From Sipunculus nudus (lineage: Eukaryota > Annelida > Sipuncula > Golfingiida > Sipunculidae): a stretch of DNA of 64,000 nucleotides. Numbering within the stretch: the first letter of the stretch is position 1; every line of letters begins with the position of its first letter. The position numbers were made by a program, and so were the translations under genes. Positions 47,531 to 59,240 of the stretch are shown here, piece by piece. The stretch lies in the NCBI GenBank assembly GCA_026874595.1, contig CM049307.1, forward strand, positions 79,958,643 through 80,022,642, in the 5' to 3' direction. Under the pieces are notes generated by a model. It was not told the DNA's origin, searched no databases, and saw nothing but the letters and a program-made list of their open reading frames with translations.

Positions 47531-50500
47531 ATGACTGACAGTCTAAGTGACGACGATTTCTATGAATATCTGGAAAATGGAGGAGTAGAGAAGGACGCCA
47601 TTGATCTGATGAAAAAGGAGAAAGTAAGCAATTGAGTTTACTACATGCGTATTTTAATTTTGTGTCCAGGTTCACGACCCAGCCATGGGTGAAAGATTTA
47701 CATTATTAGAGTTATAATTAACGTTGGTACAGCGTCCAGCCATGCCCTCAGGGTCACTGTCTGTGTAATTAAGTCCGACTCTACATATTGTTTAAGGCTG
47801 CTGAACAACTGTTTTGTGTTGCTCCAATAAATTTTGGGTAATATTTGTCTATTACTATATTATATGTAAGTTACAAATTGAAACGCAAAACATTTAACAA
47901 TTCATTAAAATAAATCAAAACGTTAAAATACATACAAAGCACAAGAATGCGCAGTTACAGTTAAATGGCTGGTAATAATACAAACGTGTGTATAAACTGA
48001 TCTGTAAGAACTGCTTCATCGAATTGTAATTTTTCAATTTTTACCCAGTTTTACTCGTCCTTTAAACGATCATTCCCTGTCTATCTTCTGTACCAAATGT
48101 CTCCAGAAAAACCACAGCTATCATCACGAAAATGTTGCAGACATGTTTCTCGAATAATGGGATGCACATGAAATAATCTTTAGTTGCTGCCTTCTGTGTC
48201 GACCAAGTTTTTGTCATTCAAATATTTTGTTTGAACTTTTCTGACCAAAGTGAGAGGGTATTAACACGATACGTATGCTCTTACTACTATTTATAATATA
48301 TTGGTATTCTCAAGTCCATTGAATAATAATAATCTAAGCAGGGACTCTTAAATTGTATATGCAGATAGGTTTCGTTAAATATTCATATCTTCAATATATA
48401 ATTTCTTGGAAATAGATATCTACAGTTATGTGCAGCATCCATTTGATATGTGGCAAAATCAGCTTAGCGTCATGACCCATAAGCCAATTGTGACCTAGGT
48501 GAGTGGATCAATTTAGTTAACAAAGCATATAAGCGAATCAATTGGAGGCTTACAAATATAATGTTACATTATCCCTGAACTGTTAATCCTCGTATCACCC
48601 CCCCCCCCCCCCCCCCCCCAATAACCCACCAGTTCAAAAGTGCAGCACACAACTAGACACGGGTGGTAGCTCCCGACGTTTTTAGCTCTATTGTGTTTCC
48701 TTCTCATTTGGTGAAAAGAATATCAATATGATCTGTAAAACAGGGATACAATCTGGTCATTCATGGCACTGATGGGTGTAAGGCACGTATTTAAAATGTA
48801 AATGACACAGCACTCCATTGTATCAATAACAACGATCCGATCTGAACAAAACTGAAACAGAACGAATAAAGGTATTTATACACCGTAATATACTCAAGTG
48901 TGTTCTGCACCTCTCTACACGTTGTGTGCAGCAGTAGAAACAATCTAGAATGTACGCAACGGTGTTGTATTTGGATCCATTATTACAATATGGCTTTAGT
49001 TGTCGTAAATACTTGCTGAAAACAGTCTTTTAAAAGTTTTCACACTCATTGATACTTTTGTTTTATATTTAGAATTAAAATAATGTTCGGTTGTGAATAT
49101 TGGTGACTCTTATTATATGATCCGAAAAATAATTTTGCTTTGGACATTAATTTGTTGGTATCAAATAACGAAACTTTCACTATTTCAGATAACTGCGACA
49201 ACACTTCCACTCATGGATGATGAGTCCCTCTGCAAGTACCTCCCACTTGAGGGTGATCGGTATCTTGCGCGAAACTACGGAAAGTCTGCCATACCAAAGT
49301 CTCTCTCTGTATTGGATCGCTTGCGGTTAAAGTTCAACCAGAGAAAAAGGGATAAAACAGGTGGAAGAGTAAATACAGCAGCAAACTCAAAGAATTCAAC
49401 AAAGCTAACTAGGAAAATAGAAGTTGGGTGGATGGATTACGATTTCAAGTCTAACTCCTACAAGCAAGTGCGTGCTAAATCCGGTGGAGGAACTCGAAAC
49501 TCCTCTATTAACAAAAGCAGTACTCCACCTGACATTCTGACAAAAGCGAAGGAGTTGTTCTTTCCACAAAACATATCTTCGCGTGGCCCGCTCGATCAGT
49601 ATGACTATTCTTTGTTGGATTTCAAACTGGACGGGCTGGAAAATGTCACAGTAGGAAGTCTGTATGAAAAGACAAATATGCGCATTTTACGGTTCTACCT
49701 GTGCACCAAACAGAAAACAGAATATGAGACTGACTCAGACACTCTTCCAATTTTTTATTTGGACGATAAGGAAGATGATTTGGATGATTCTGAAATAGCA
49801 TTCGGACCAACAAGTGGGCCATCAGATGAAAACCCAACCCTACCACTTATCCAGGACGACCAAGATCTTCTCCAGAGTGTTCTCGAACTCAGCCATATTA
49901 CAAATGAAGACCTGCCTGACTTAGATCAATGTACCCGTCCTATGACGTCAACGCCCTTAAGTCTCTATGAAAACAGAAATATACCGAGTACTGGTAGTCA
50001 AAGTGGGTCTGAACAGGCTGACATTTGTCATGTTTCCTCTGGTGTAGCTTCGGAACCGATAACAGCGGATGAAACTTATCCTCTAGCGGAATTAACAGGC
50101 AACTCGAACACACATTCTGTTGATGTAATAGAAGTTACAAGAGGGAATACCCTTCCAGGAATGATTGAGGCATTCAACAGAGAAGATATTTTACAAAAAA
50201 CTATTCATGTGTCAGTGCTGCTTCCAAACGGCAAAAAGGAAAAGGGAGAAGATACTGGCGTCTTGACCGACTGTTTGACCGAATTTTGGGATGAATTTTA
50301 CGAGACATGTACCTTAGGGACCATGGAGAAGGTGCCCTGTCTGCGGCATGATTTTCAAGAAAAACAGTGGCAGGCTACAGGTAGAATTCTCTTGTATGGA
50401 TTGCAGCAGTTCAGGTTCCTGCCCACACAGATTTCGAAGGCCTACATGATGGCCACTTTCGGATATCCGCCTACGGAAGAGGAGCTTATCGAACCATTCC

Positions 50501-51108
50501 TCAATTTTGTAGGAGACGAAGAGGGACATTTCCTACGAGAATCCCTCACAAATTTTGACAGCGTGGAGACTGAAGAACTAATGGATGTTTTGGCCAGGTT
50601 TAACTGCAAGAAGATGCCAAAAAAGGATACCATGCGAAGTCTTCTCTGTGAAATTTCTCACAAACAAATGTTACAAGAGACGATGTTCGTGTTAGACAAC
50701 TGGAAATACGTTATCCAGACATCATCAATCGACCGAACGGAACTGAACAACATGTACAAAAACTCAGTGCCAACTCCTAGAAAGGTAATTAAGCGTCTGG
50801 AATTTCCATCTGTGATCAGTGCAACCGAACAACAGACGCGCGAATACCTAAAGCAGTTTATCATAGAGAGTGACGTTCGCACTCTCAAGCTTCTACTTCG
50901 GTGCTGCACTGGTTTCAGTATCTTGGTGAAAAACAACGAGAAAATTAGGGTCATTTTTTCAGCTATGTCCGATTTCTCTCGTCGTCCTATCGGCCACACA
51001 TGTGGGATGGTCCTAGAAATTGCTGCAGAGTATCCGAGTTATTCTGTCTTTCGGAGCGAAATGCGATCGGTTCTGGATAGAGGCATCTGGACAATGGATA
51101 TTGTTTAA
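47531..51108 (+). CDS. SAM-like plus HECT-like domain protein, two coding exons, 670 aa
   Basis: Exon 1 (47531-47623) encodes MTDSLSDDDFYEYLENGGVE... and ends AAA|GTAAGC; exon 2 (49189-51108) follows TATTTCAG, phase 0. Residues 3-65 form a SAM-like N-terminus (FYEYL...ITATTLPLMDDESLCKYL). Residues about 107-209 hold a block known from uncharacterised invertebrate proteins (IEVGWMDYDF, VRAKSGGGTR, ILTKAKELFFP). An acidic, Ser/Thr-rich linker follows to about 355. Residues 356-670 are HECT-like (SVLLPNGKKEKGEDTGVLTD...; end RRPIGHTCGMVLEIAAEYPS...WTMDIV), with Cys636 at the position of the E3 thioester cysteine. It probably acts as, or derives from, a ubiquitin ligase; activity is inferred. The exon before the ATG starts after TTTCAG at 47523, so an upstream non-coding exon is likely. 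The frame is intact. The longer ORF start at 49093 is intronic and rejected. Confidence 0.85.
48598..48619. repeat. Poly-C tract
   Basis: About 22 C in the intron of the HECT-like gene. Confidence 0.9.
48941..48988 (-). repeat. Inverted repeat, right arm, 48 nt
   Basis: Reverse complement of 47240-47287. It lies in the intron between the two coding exons of the HECT-like gene, 200 bp before exon 2. Confidence 0.95.
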
Positions 51109-51169
51109 ATTCAAGCAATGTGCTCGACGCTGCAGGGCATCTTCCAGTTTGGTCAACTTCTTTTTCACG

Positions 51170-52090
51170 GAGGACATTACCATCCTATTACCGACACGTG
51201 AAACAGGTCTATAATGCAGCTAATTATACAAGCTATCCTGTGCTGGACTGTGGTTCTGGACAGTGGACTTTTCTCCTACACTTCTTTTTTCATGCTCGGC
51301 GTGGCAAAGCAAATCTTTCAGTTAATCCTACTTAAAATAATTAGAATGTATATGATAATTTTTAGAATTTCTTCTTTGGATTGTAACAAAAAGAAATGTA
51401 ATTTGATCTAATGGTAAAAGATAACCAAAGCTTAACGCGTTAGAATCGTTTTGCAGCAGAGGGTTTGTTTTTTGGTCAAGTTTTTTTATGGAGGACACTA
51501 ATACCTCGAAGTTTCAATTAAAGCGTTGGTTATATATTTGATTAAAGTGCATGTCATTCGTTTTGTATATCTAAAAAAATCAACAAAAACGTAATTTTGG
51601 AGAAAACAGATGAAAATATCAAAGTTATTATCTCATCAATCGCCTTCAGTTATCATCCTGTTACCGACACGTGAAACTGGTCTATCATGCAGCATATTCT
51701 AGATGCTTTCTTGTGATTTCAGGAAGGCGGACTCTGTTAAAACTTTTTTTTCATGCTCGGTGTGGCAGAAATTATTTTCAGTAAGGCCTAGTTTAAACCA
51801 TTAACATGCATAAGTTAATTTATAGAATTTGTTCTATGGTTTCTAAAAAAAGAAACTAAATTTGATCTAATGGTAAAAGATAACCAAAGCTCAGTCCCTT
51901 CGAATCATTTCGCGGCGGGGGGGGGGGGGGGGGGGGGGGGGATTCCTGTATGGTCAAGTTTTTTTTTTTTTTATGGAGGACACTAAAACCCTGAGGTTTT
52001 AATTCAAGCACGGATTATATATTTGATAAAAGTGCATGATAATTTATAGAATTTGTTCTACGTTTTGTAACCAAAAAAAAATTGTTATAA
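51170..52090. repeat. Tandem duplication downstream of the HECT-like gene, 474-bp period
   Basis: TTACCGACACGTGAAAC at 51187 recurs at 51661; TTTTCATGCTCGG, AATTTGATCTAATGGTAAAA, TTTATGGAGGACACTAA and TATATTTGAT follow in the same order in both copies, and a third partial copy starts near 52036. A long G-run (51917-51941) sits in the second copy. The repeat starts within about 80 bp of the stop, so it likely overlaps the 3' UTR. Confidence 0.8.
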
Positions 52091-52435
52091 TGTAACCAGA
52101 TAACGGAACTTGGTCATTAGAATCATTTGTCAATTATTACGTTTGTAATCCTTTAATTAAAATAAAAAATGAATGGTAAACATTTATCATTACATTACAG
52201 AAACTTTGCAAGATAAGTACTTTATGTATTTTATATACATTTTTCAGATGATTAATCCTTTTATTTATACTTTCAGATGTTTCATAAATAAAGCAAAATA
52301 TGTATTCCAATGGCGTTGTATCAGTTTCCTACGTTCTGTATAAATCTGAATCATTTAAAGTACAATATTCAAGTGTATTGCTACGAAAGCGTATTGATAC
52401 CACCTGGTAAAAGAAAAAAATAAATATTTATCACG

Positions 52436-52512
52436 AATGTATAACATATTATCTCGTACATACGGCATACTCTCTAGTACGTACGACATACAATCTCGCA
52501 CGTACGACTGTC
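52436..52512. repeat. 20-bp minisatellite, about four units
   Basis: Units of the type CTCGTACATACGGCATACT, CTAGTACGTACGACATACA and CTCGCACGTACGACTGTC. Confidence 0.8.
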
Positions 52513-52559
52513 TAATAAGTCTAAGGGGTATGATTTTTAGACTGCAAAGCCAGCTGCTC

Positions 52560-53570
52560 GTCAAACCAGTCCAGAAATATAAGTCTGGATGTCTGCAGCA
52601 TGGACGTGAATGTAGGTGGTGCCACCTGTCATAAAATCAAGAAAGCTATTCAAGTTGTATACATATGTAAAATTGTAGGCAGATAATTCAAACCACTGCC
52701 TGTAAATGAGTGACTTTATCCCACAGCAGACGAACAGAAGGATGCTGTGCAAAAATGGTTGCAGTTGCCGACACCAATTTTGTGTAGGATATAGAGCTAT
52801 GTGAGACCTGAGATATCAGCATGGATGTCTGCAGCGTAAACATAAATGCAGGTTGCGCCACCTGCCACAAAATCCAGAAAGCTATCAAAGATGTATATAC
52901 ATGCCAAATTTCAGCCAGATGAGTCAAACAACTGCCAAGATATGAGTGATTTTATCCCATGGCAGACAAACAGACGGACGCTTTGCAAAAATGTTCGAGT
53001 ATGATAACGAGCTATGTGAAATCTATACACATGCAAAGTTTCAGGAGGATACGTCAAACCAGTCCGGAGATATAAGCCTGGATTTCTGCAGCCTGAACGT
53101 GAATGTAGGTGGCGCCAACTGTCATAAAATCAAGAAAGCTATCCAGGATGTATACAAATGCAAAATTTCAGGTGGATAAGTCCAACCACTGCAGAAATAT
53201 GAGTGATTTTATCCCAAGGCGGATCAACAGTTGGACGCTGTGCAAAACTGGTCGCAGGAGGCGTGACAATTTTTGTGTATGTTATAAAGCTATCCAAGGG
53301 CTACATTTGTGTAAAATGTTTAGCCTGATTGATGAAACGAGTCCAAAATATGTGGGTTAATGTGTCAAAACAGACGCACACATGGAGTCACTGGAGAGAG
53401 GAAAGGTCAGAGGTCGACGAAAAATATCTGGCACCCAATAATGACCCGATAATGATGTAAAGTTTCGGAAGAATCTGTCTATTGGTCTCAGAGTTCTATT
53501 CCGGAAACGAACGCGACGACGGCGGCGGAACCCGGTCAAAAACTTTGTTTTGGCGGATACAATTATGTTA
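52560..53570 (+). mobile_element. Family A hairpin-ended element, copy 2
   Basis: It matches 4.5-5.57 kb throughout: GTGCAAAAATGGTTGCAG, GGTGGTGCCACCTGTCATAA (52615) and ATGCAAAATTTCAGG(T/C)GGAT. The right end reads TCTATTCCGGAAACGAACGC, a GGCGGCGG run, GGAACCCGGTCAAAAAC and TTTTGGCGGATACAA, but only one hairpin arm is complete. Palindrome variants at 52615, 52851 and 53108. Confidence 0.75.
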
Positions 53571-55150
53571 GAGGGCTTATTTAGTGTTATGACCTTTATG
53601 AACTAGAGGTAATCCCTTTGAGATTTTATAAAAATAGATCAAAAGACATGGATGTCACCGCACACAGGCTGCTTGTTTTGTTCATATCAATGTTTAAAGA
53701 ATATGTGGGGGCCGCCAAAATAATCAAACCACATTCCACAAGGACGAGTCAGATTAGCCAGAGCTTTCCAAATGGCATTTTTGCAACAAGTGTCCTTTCT
53801 CCTCACATATGCAACCTAACACCTTATGTTACATGTTCTTACAAGCCAGAAATAAATTCTTTTTTAAAAAAAAGTAGGTGAATGGGTAACTTTAAATAAT
53901 GCGTTCTCATATCTAACTATACAAGATGACCTCCTTTATACGAGGTTTCTAATATTTGAAAATGAACGGACTATATGAACTAGATCTGCTAATATGAACC
54001 TGAAAAGGCAACAACCCATTTAGAGGTGCGTATAATGTTTATGTTGAACTAAAATAATTAAAGTCAGCAATCAAAACCGTGCATTTTAATCTGTAACAGA
54101 AGAATACGGAATTCTTATACAAGTCTCTCCTCTTCATATTTAAGACAAAAGTGGTGGTAACATCTGTTCCTCGGATCGGTCTGATTTGCGGATAATATTA
54201 ATAAGACCTAATATGAAATTATGGGTATTATTTTGTGGGTTATGGTACATGTATTTCAAAATATGTTGTTGTCTGACATCTGCAGACTCAAAATTGTCAG
54301 TATTTAGAGGGATTGCTGGACGGACATGCAAATGTATAGACGGGATAACATAGATATAAATTTAAGACAACAGATGTTAACTATGCCCCTTGAAAATGTC
54401 TCTGCATGGCAACTTTCTAAATACATTTGAGTGAAATTCACGTAAATTTTTCCACTTATATATATAGGTAATGAACAACATATATATAATATATATTTAT
54501 ATATAATGTAAGAATACGTTAAAAAATATAAAAAACATTAATATGATTATCTCAAATTTCTATTTCTATTTCTGATAAGAATCACAGTCTTGGGCCCCTT
54601 AACTCAAGGACAGAGAGTTGGAAATGGGTTTGATTGGCATTTATACTAAACTTGCTCCTTATATAATTGCTATGGACTAGACATAAACATTTCGGATATG
54701 TCGGGCTCGTTTAATTTGTTCCCACCAAGACAGCTTATTTAACATATTAATATTCACAGGAAAGATCAAGGGGAGAACATAGAACGAAAAGTAGCCTTTC
54801 TTTGCTAGATAGAAGTGGACATCTTTGAATTAATACTGCATGTCAAAATCAGTCAAACCACCCAAAATGAAGTAAACTATGTGTCTGGTGTTGTTAGAAA
54901 GTATACTAAAAAATGCTAACGATTAGTCTGGTTTATGTCTACTGACAGTGTAGGTCATGGGGAAAGTGACGAAAATATTTTCATCCTCATGGGGCCTTAT
55001 AATGCATGCCTCATGCAGACCTAGCTTTAAAGGCACTCTGACAAACATTAATCTGGTCGTAATGTCAGGCCGATAAAGCGCTGCCCCCCCCCCCCCCCCC
55101 CCACTTCCCGCATCCCTATCTTCTTGAATCTTTTTAAAACTTTAATTATT
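53571..55150. other. No gene seen; poly-C at 55084-55102
   Basis: AT-rich; the frames at 53618-53881 and 54140-54331 have no motif. Confidence 0.45.
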
Positions 55151-55154
55151 TTAC

Positions 55155-55245
55155 ATGCTAAGCCCCATGACTCATTTTTATTGCCATGCCGGAAATCGAA
55201 CCCGTTTTTTTGCGAGGGACATTCACACTAAATTGCAAGTTAATA
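55155..55245 (-). mobile_element. tRNA-derived SINE fragment
   Basis: On the minus strand TTTAGTGTGAATGTCCCTCG resembles an A-box and CGGGTTCGATTTCCGGC a B-box (one extra T), followed by CATGGCAATAAAAATG. No body or tail is recognisable. Confidence 0.4.
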
Positions 55246-55504
55246 TTTATAAAACACAGGAAAAAACCTCCAGGAAAATTAATCAAACAAAGTAACCTAT
55301 TATGTAGGCTGTACGACATATTTATAAGACCATCTTTCTGAACCATCTTAATTATAAGGTTAATCCAAGACAAATTATATAATTTATGATTATATGAATA
55401 ATAATAATATTAAACATGAATTCGTCGACCCCAGTATCCCGAAACCCGAGGAATCGACAAACTGCAGTTGTGACGTCGTTGTAAGTCTGAACCATGTGCT
55501 CGTG

Positions 55505-55531
55505 CACACACACACACACACACACACACAC
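55505..55531. repeat. (CA)n microsatellite
   Basis: About 13 CA units; another CA/TA tract at 55796-55822 with a G-run just before it. Confidence 0.95.
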
Positions 55532-55824
55532 TCAACCAGGGCTCACAGTAATGACAGAGACAAACATATAAGATAGACGTATCTTTAATGCGTTTACCCT
55601 TACTTACAAAAAGGTATCTACCCTAAATAGTAAAACATGAGATCTGACGAGATTCCTGGAATGGAACGAGCGCCACACGATCCGCTGCACTCTTACGTCC
55701 TTAACCAGACTGCTAGTTCTTCTGTGCTTGACTCGTGCGCCCTCACAGTGGCGTCAGTTTATCTTCCAGGGGGGGGGGGGATGACTTGCGTGCGCGCACA
55801 CACACACACACACACATATATATG

Positions 55825-56045
55825 GACAGTCGAGGGGTAAAACGATCGGCTCTCTCCGCTGGCGACCCGGTTTCGATCCCCGGTTAGGCTATGAGAGTGG
55901 GTTGTAGTAGCCCGTCCAAGGCTTGTGGTTTTCTCCGGGTTCTCCGGTCTCCTGCACCTCTACAGACTACCGAACGGCATCATCCGAGCCATTGAGAGTG
56001 CCTTGATTAGTTATAATGACAATTATTTGTACAATCCATGTTAAA
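55825..56045 (+). mobile_element. tRNA-derived SINE with V-domain-like core
   Basis: A tRNA-like head (GTCGAGGGGTAAAACGATCG, then B-box-like GGTTTCGATCCCCGG at 55869) is followed about 50 bp later by GGTTTTCTCCGGGTTCTCCG and GTCTCCTGCAC (55927-55957). That GT-TT-CTCCGGG-CTCCGG pattern is the core I know from V-domain SINEs of vertebrates and several invertebrates including molluscs. The 3' end ATTATTTGTACAATCCATGT resembles a LINE tail. Head, core and tail are in the expected order. Confidence 0.65.
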
Positions 56046-56524
56046 TAGATAAGTTTATATATATATATACCTTTTGGCGCCTTTGTGACACATTGCAAAT
56101 ATAAATGTAGTATAGATGATTCAAAGTCCATATTAGATGTTCAAACGTTTATTACATGTAATGCATTATGGCTGACAGGCTGGTCGATGGCTGCTGGTGT
56201 ATGATAAGCATAAATACAGACCTGAGCGTTGCCTTTCCTGGGGACTAACTGATTCTTAATTGCGAGTCTGGTCTTAAGTAATCTCCCCCAGCAGGGAGCT
56301 GATTGGCAGGCTTAATGGTGCAGATGACCGACGCTTACATTATAGGCCTGCACTATAAATCAAGAAAGTCTGGATCTCTGTGTTTTGTGTTATCTAAATA
56401 TACTTGTAAATTCGTCAACATAATGTGAAATTTCCTGTTATTGACACTGATTAAACTTCCTTATTATTGCAATAATGTGCCAAAACTCAGATCACAACGT
56501 TAAATATTTATATGATAAATTATA

Positions 56525-56645
56525 CATCGAGGCCTACAGGCCTAATGCGAATCTTTGCAATGGGTTATACGTCAGGTATAATGCTTCCATGCTGGACCGT
56601 TATTTTCAAGTACATGTGTGACATGTATATGTACAATGCAAGTGT
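56525..56645 (+). mobile_element. Family D element, left-end fragment
   Basis: AGGCCTACAGGCCTAATGCG, CAGGTATAATGCTTCCATGC and TGGACCGT match 39287-39365; the inner part is absent. Confidence 0.7.
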
Positions 56646-57095
56646 CAAGGCCAAGATCCCGATCGGGACCAAACGTCGATGGGTCCAAACCAGATCCCGA
56701 TCGGGATTTGGTCCGGCCTAAACCCCTAAAACTTTGCGGAAAGAGAAAGAGTGAATTCCTGTCTTAACTTATCAAAGTTAAATTCATCCCAGAACTAGTT
56801 TAAGAGCATACCTATAACCATGACATTATGTCTGAAATTACAAGTTAATAAGTTATAACAAATCTTAATTTAGATTTTTGTCAGTATTTATTTTTCTTTC
56901 TAAATCTCTTAACTTATATTTAAGTTTGAATTATTTGAGAGATTATATTTATTTGAATTTTTTTTTCAATCCTTGAATTATTAAGTTTAATTATCATTTC
57001 CAGTATTTTCTTCAGATTGTTTATTCAATTTTTTATATAACAGTCGGTAATGTGTAGTTGATTATTGCAACATGTATGAGCATCACTGCTAGTGT
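56646..57095. other. No gene seen
   Basis: It contains two CCGATCGGGA blocks within 60 bp (56665-56705, CCAGATCCCGATCGGGA type), a short palindromic repeat, then AT-rich sequence. Confidence 0.4.
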
Positions 57096-57664
57096 AATGG
57101 GGCTGTCCCACTTAGGCGACCCTACAGGCAACTACAGGCGACCAGGCTTTCACCCCATGGTCGCCGAAAAACAGGCGACAGGACCTCCGCTACAACAATA
57201 GTCTAAGACAAGCTACAAATGGTTGGAGACTGTCTAACGACAAGCTACGACAAGCTGCCGACAACCAGTCGCCGCGACAAAGGAAAATCACTTACGAACA
57301 CACTGACGACAAGCTACGACACCCGAATTCTTGCTACGTCCACCCGCGACAAGCTTCGACGATTCTCTACCATGTGCTATGTAAGGAGCCGGACACACGG
57401 ATGGGCCTTGTTTTAAGTAACAACAGCCCGCGTCACCTGGCGACAGCCTTCGACAGCACCTACGCCAGTAGAAGACAATGGCGACAAAAATTCTGTCGCC
57501 TGAGAATTTTGAACATGTTGAAAATCCAGAGGCGACAGCTTCGAGGTCACGCGTCTTGGGAAGACTTCTGGCAACTACCCGCGACCATACAGGCGACGAC
57601 CATGAGGCGACAGCCTGGTCGCCTGTAGTCGCCTGTAGAGTCGCCTAAGTGGGACAGCCCTATT
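57096..57664. mobile_element. MITE with about 68-bp terminal inverted repeats
   Basis: The left end GGGGCTGTCCCACTTAGGCG is mirrored by the right end CGCCTAAGTGGGACAGCCC; similarity continues through ACAGGCGAC blocks to CCATGGTCG for about 68 bp per arm with a few mismatches. The interior is GC-rich with many GGCGACA, CGACAAGC and CTACGAC words, probably subterminal binding-site repeats. ORFs inside are artefacts of these words. No clear target-site duplication is visible (flanks AGTGT and GGTAA), so the superfamily is open. Confidence 0.8.
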
Positions 57665-59240
57665 GGTAATCTCAATGATAGTGTCAAAAATTTCCTTAAA
57701 TTTTTAATAATTATTAAAATCAATGTATTAATTATCATGGTAAACATTGTCAATGATCAAACAAATGTTTTTAAATTTATTATATTTAGTATGTAAGTTT
57801 AGAGGTCTTTGATACTACATTTGACTTGTTTACTGAATGTATAAGATCCCATGCCCTACTGAATTTATTCCAGGACTACTATTTGCCATTTAACCTTAAA
57901 AATAAAGCATTCTGGTCAAAAAGATAATATTATTAAGTTTATTATTAATTTCATTACTTTATTTAAGTAAAATATATATATATTATTACTATTAAGTATT
58001 CATGTTTTTTAAATATAGAAACAATCCGTATACAGTTCGTTACGTATCTATATAAATAAATGAAAGTATTTTATAGAGGTTTTAATCAATTCGTGCCCAT
58101 ATGTACATTTATACATTTTGCTTTAATCTGAAAGTATACTGATAACATGCATATCAGTGAAACATAAGGTCAAATGAGATGATAATTATTATGAGGAATA
58201 TTGGCTATTCTCTTGAGCTTTTACTCCCTTAGTCAGTACTCCCTTATAAGGCGTTAAACTAATGACTTCAAATGCAGTCTTAGGGTCAGGAATTTTCATC
58301 AACAATTTATGATGTGCCTTCCGAAGGAAATTTCCTCGAAACAATATCTTAGTAGTGGTTCCAGCTGAATATATATTTTATTTATAAATATATGTTGAAA
58401 ATATAGTGTTTCTCTAATTATTTAAAAAATAGCTCTCTATCATGAAAATTCTTTATGTGTTTTTCTTACTTAATTGAATTTCCTTAATTATGTGATATAG
58501 GGAAAGGACTACCGTGATATACATTGATTTATTGTTTTATTTATCGTTACGAAAATAGTAGGTTTTAACTACAATCAGTACAATTATAGCAATATCTCAG
58601 AAGGCATATGATTATAAATTGCACTGAAAAAAATCAATTAGAGAACAAATGCAATCTTCAGACGCACTCATAGTAAACTATATTTTGTTAAATTTTAAAA
58701 TTTAACAGTCTCTCTGGTTTAGAAAATGTGGATAATTGATTCTCTCATCATAAATGGATATTGTTTTTCTGAACATAGTCAGACTTATAATAAATCGCAG
58801 CCCACTTTGATAATCGACAAAAACATTTTCTCTGTAAGGTATATCCTACAAATATATACGTTTTATTCTCACTAAATGTTGATACTGAATACATGGCCCC
58901 TTCAACAATATGCTATAGACTGTTATTTTAAAATTCTTAACAGAGAATGACAGTTCATGACGTATTTCTACAGTACGAAACATAAAGTAGGTTAAACGAT
59001 TACTCAGATAACCATGCCTAATGGTAAAACAGCAGATTTATGTACATGTAAACAGGGTAAAATTATTAAAAGCGTCCTCAAATTGGCACATTTGAAACGT
59101 AATGTGCAAACGCTTATTTAAAACGTGCCATTTTTAGCATGTAAATATGAGTTCCTCACCATCAGAATCTCAAGGATACAGGGACTGCACGCCCAGTTGG
59201 CACAAAAGATAAGGCAATCATGATTTGACCCGTTGCTCAT
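57665..59240. other. No gene seen
   Basis: Very AT-rich intergenic sequence without recognisable exons or repeats. Confidence 0.5.

Noticed and set aside
49093-49188. In-frame extension of the HECT-like exon to an earlier start
   Set aside because: These 96 bases are hydrophobic intron translation ending in a clear TTTCAG acceptor; the real N-terminus is the exon at 47531.
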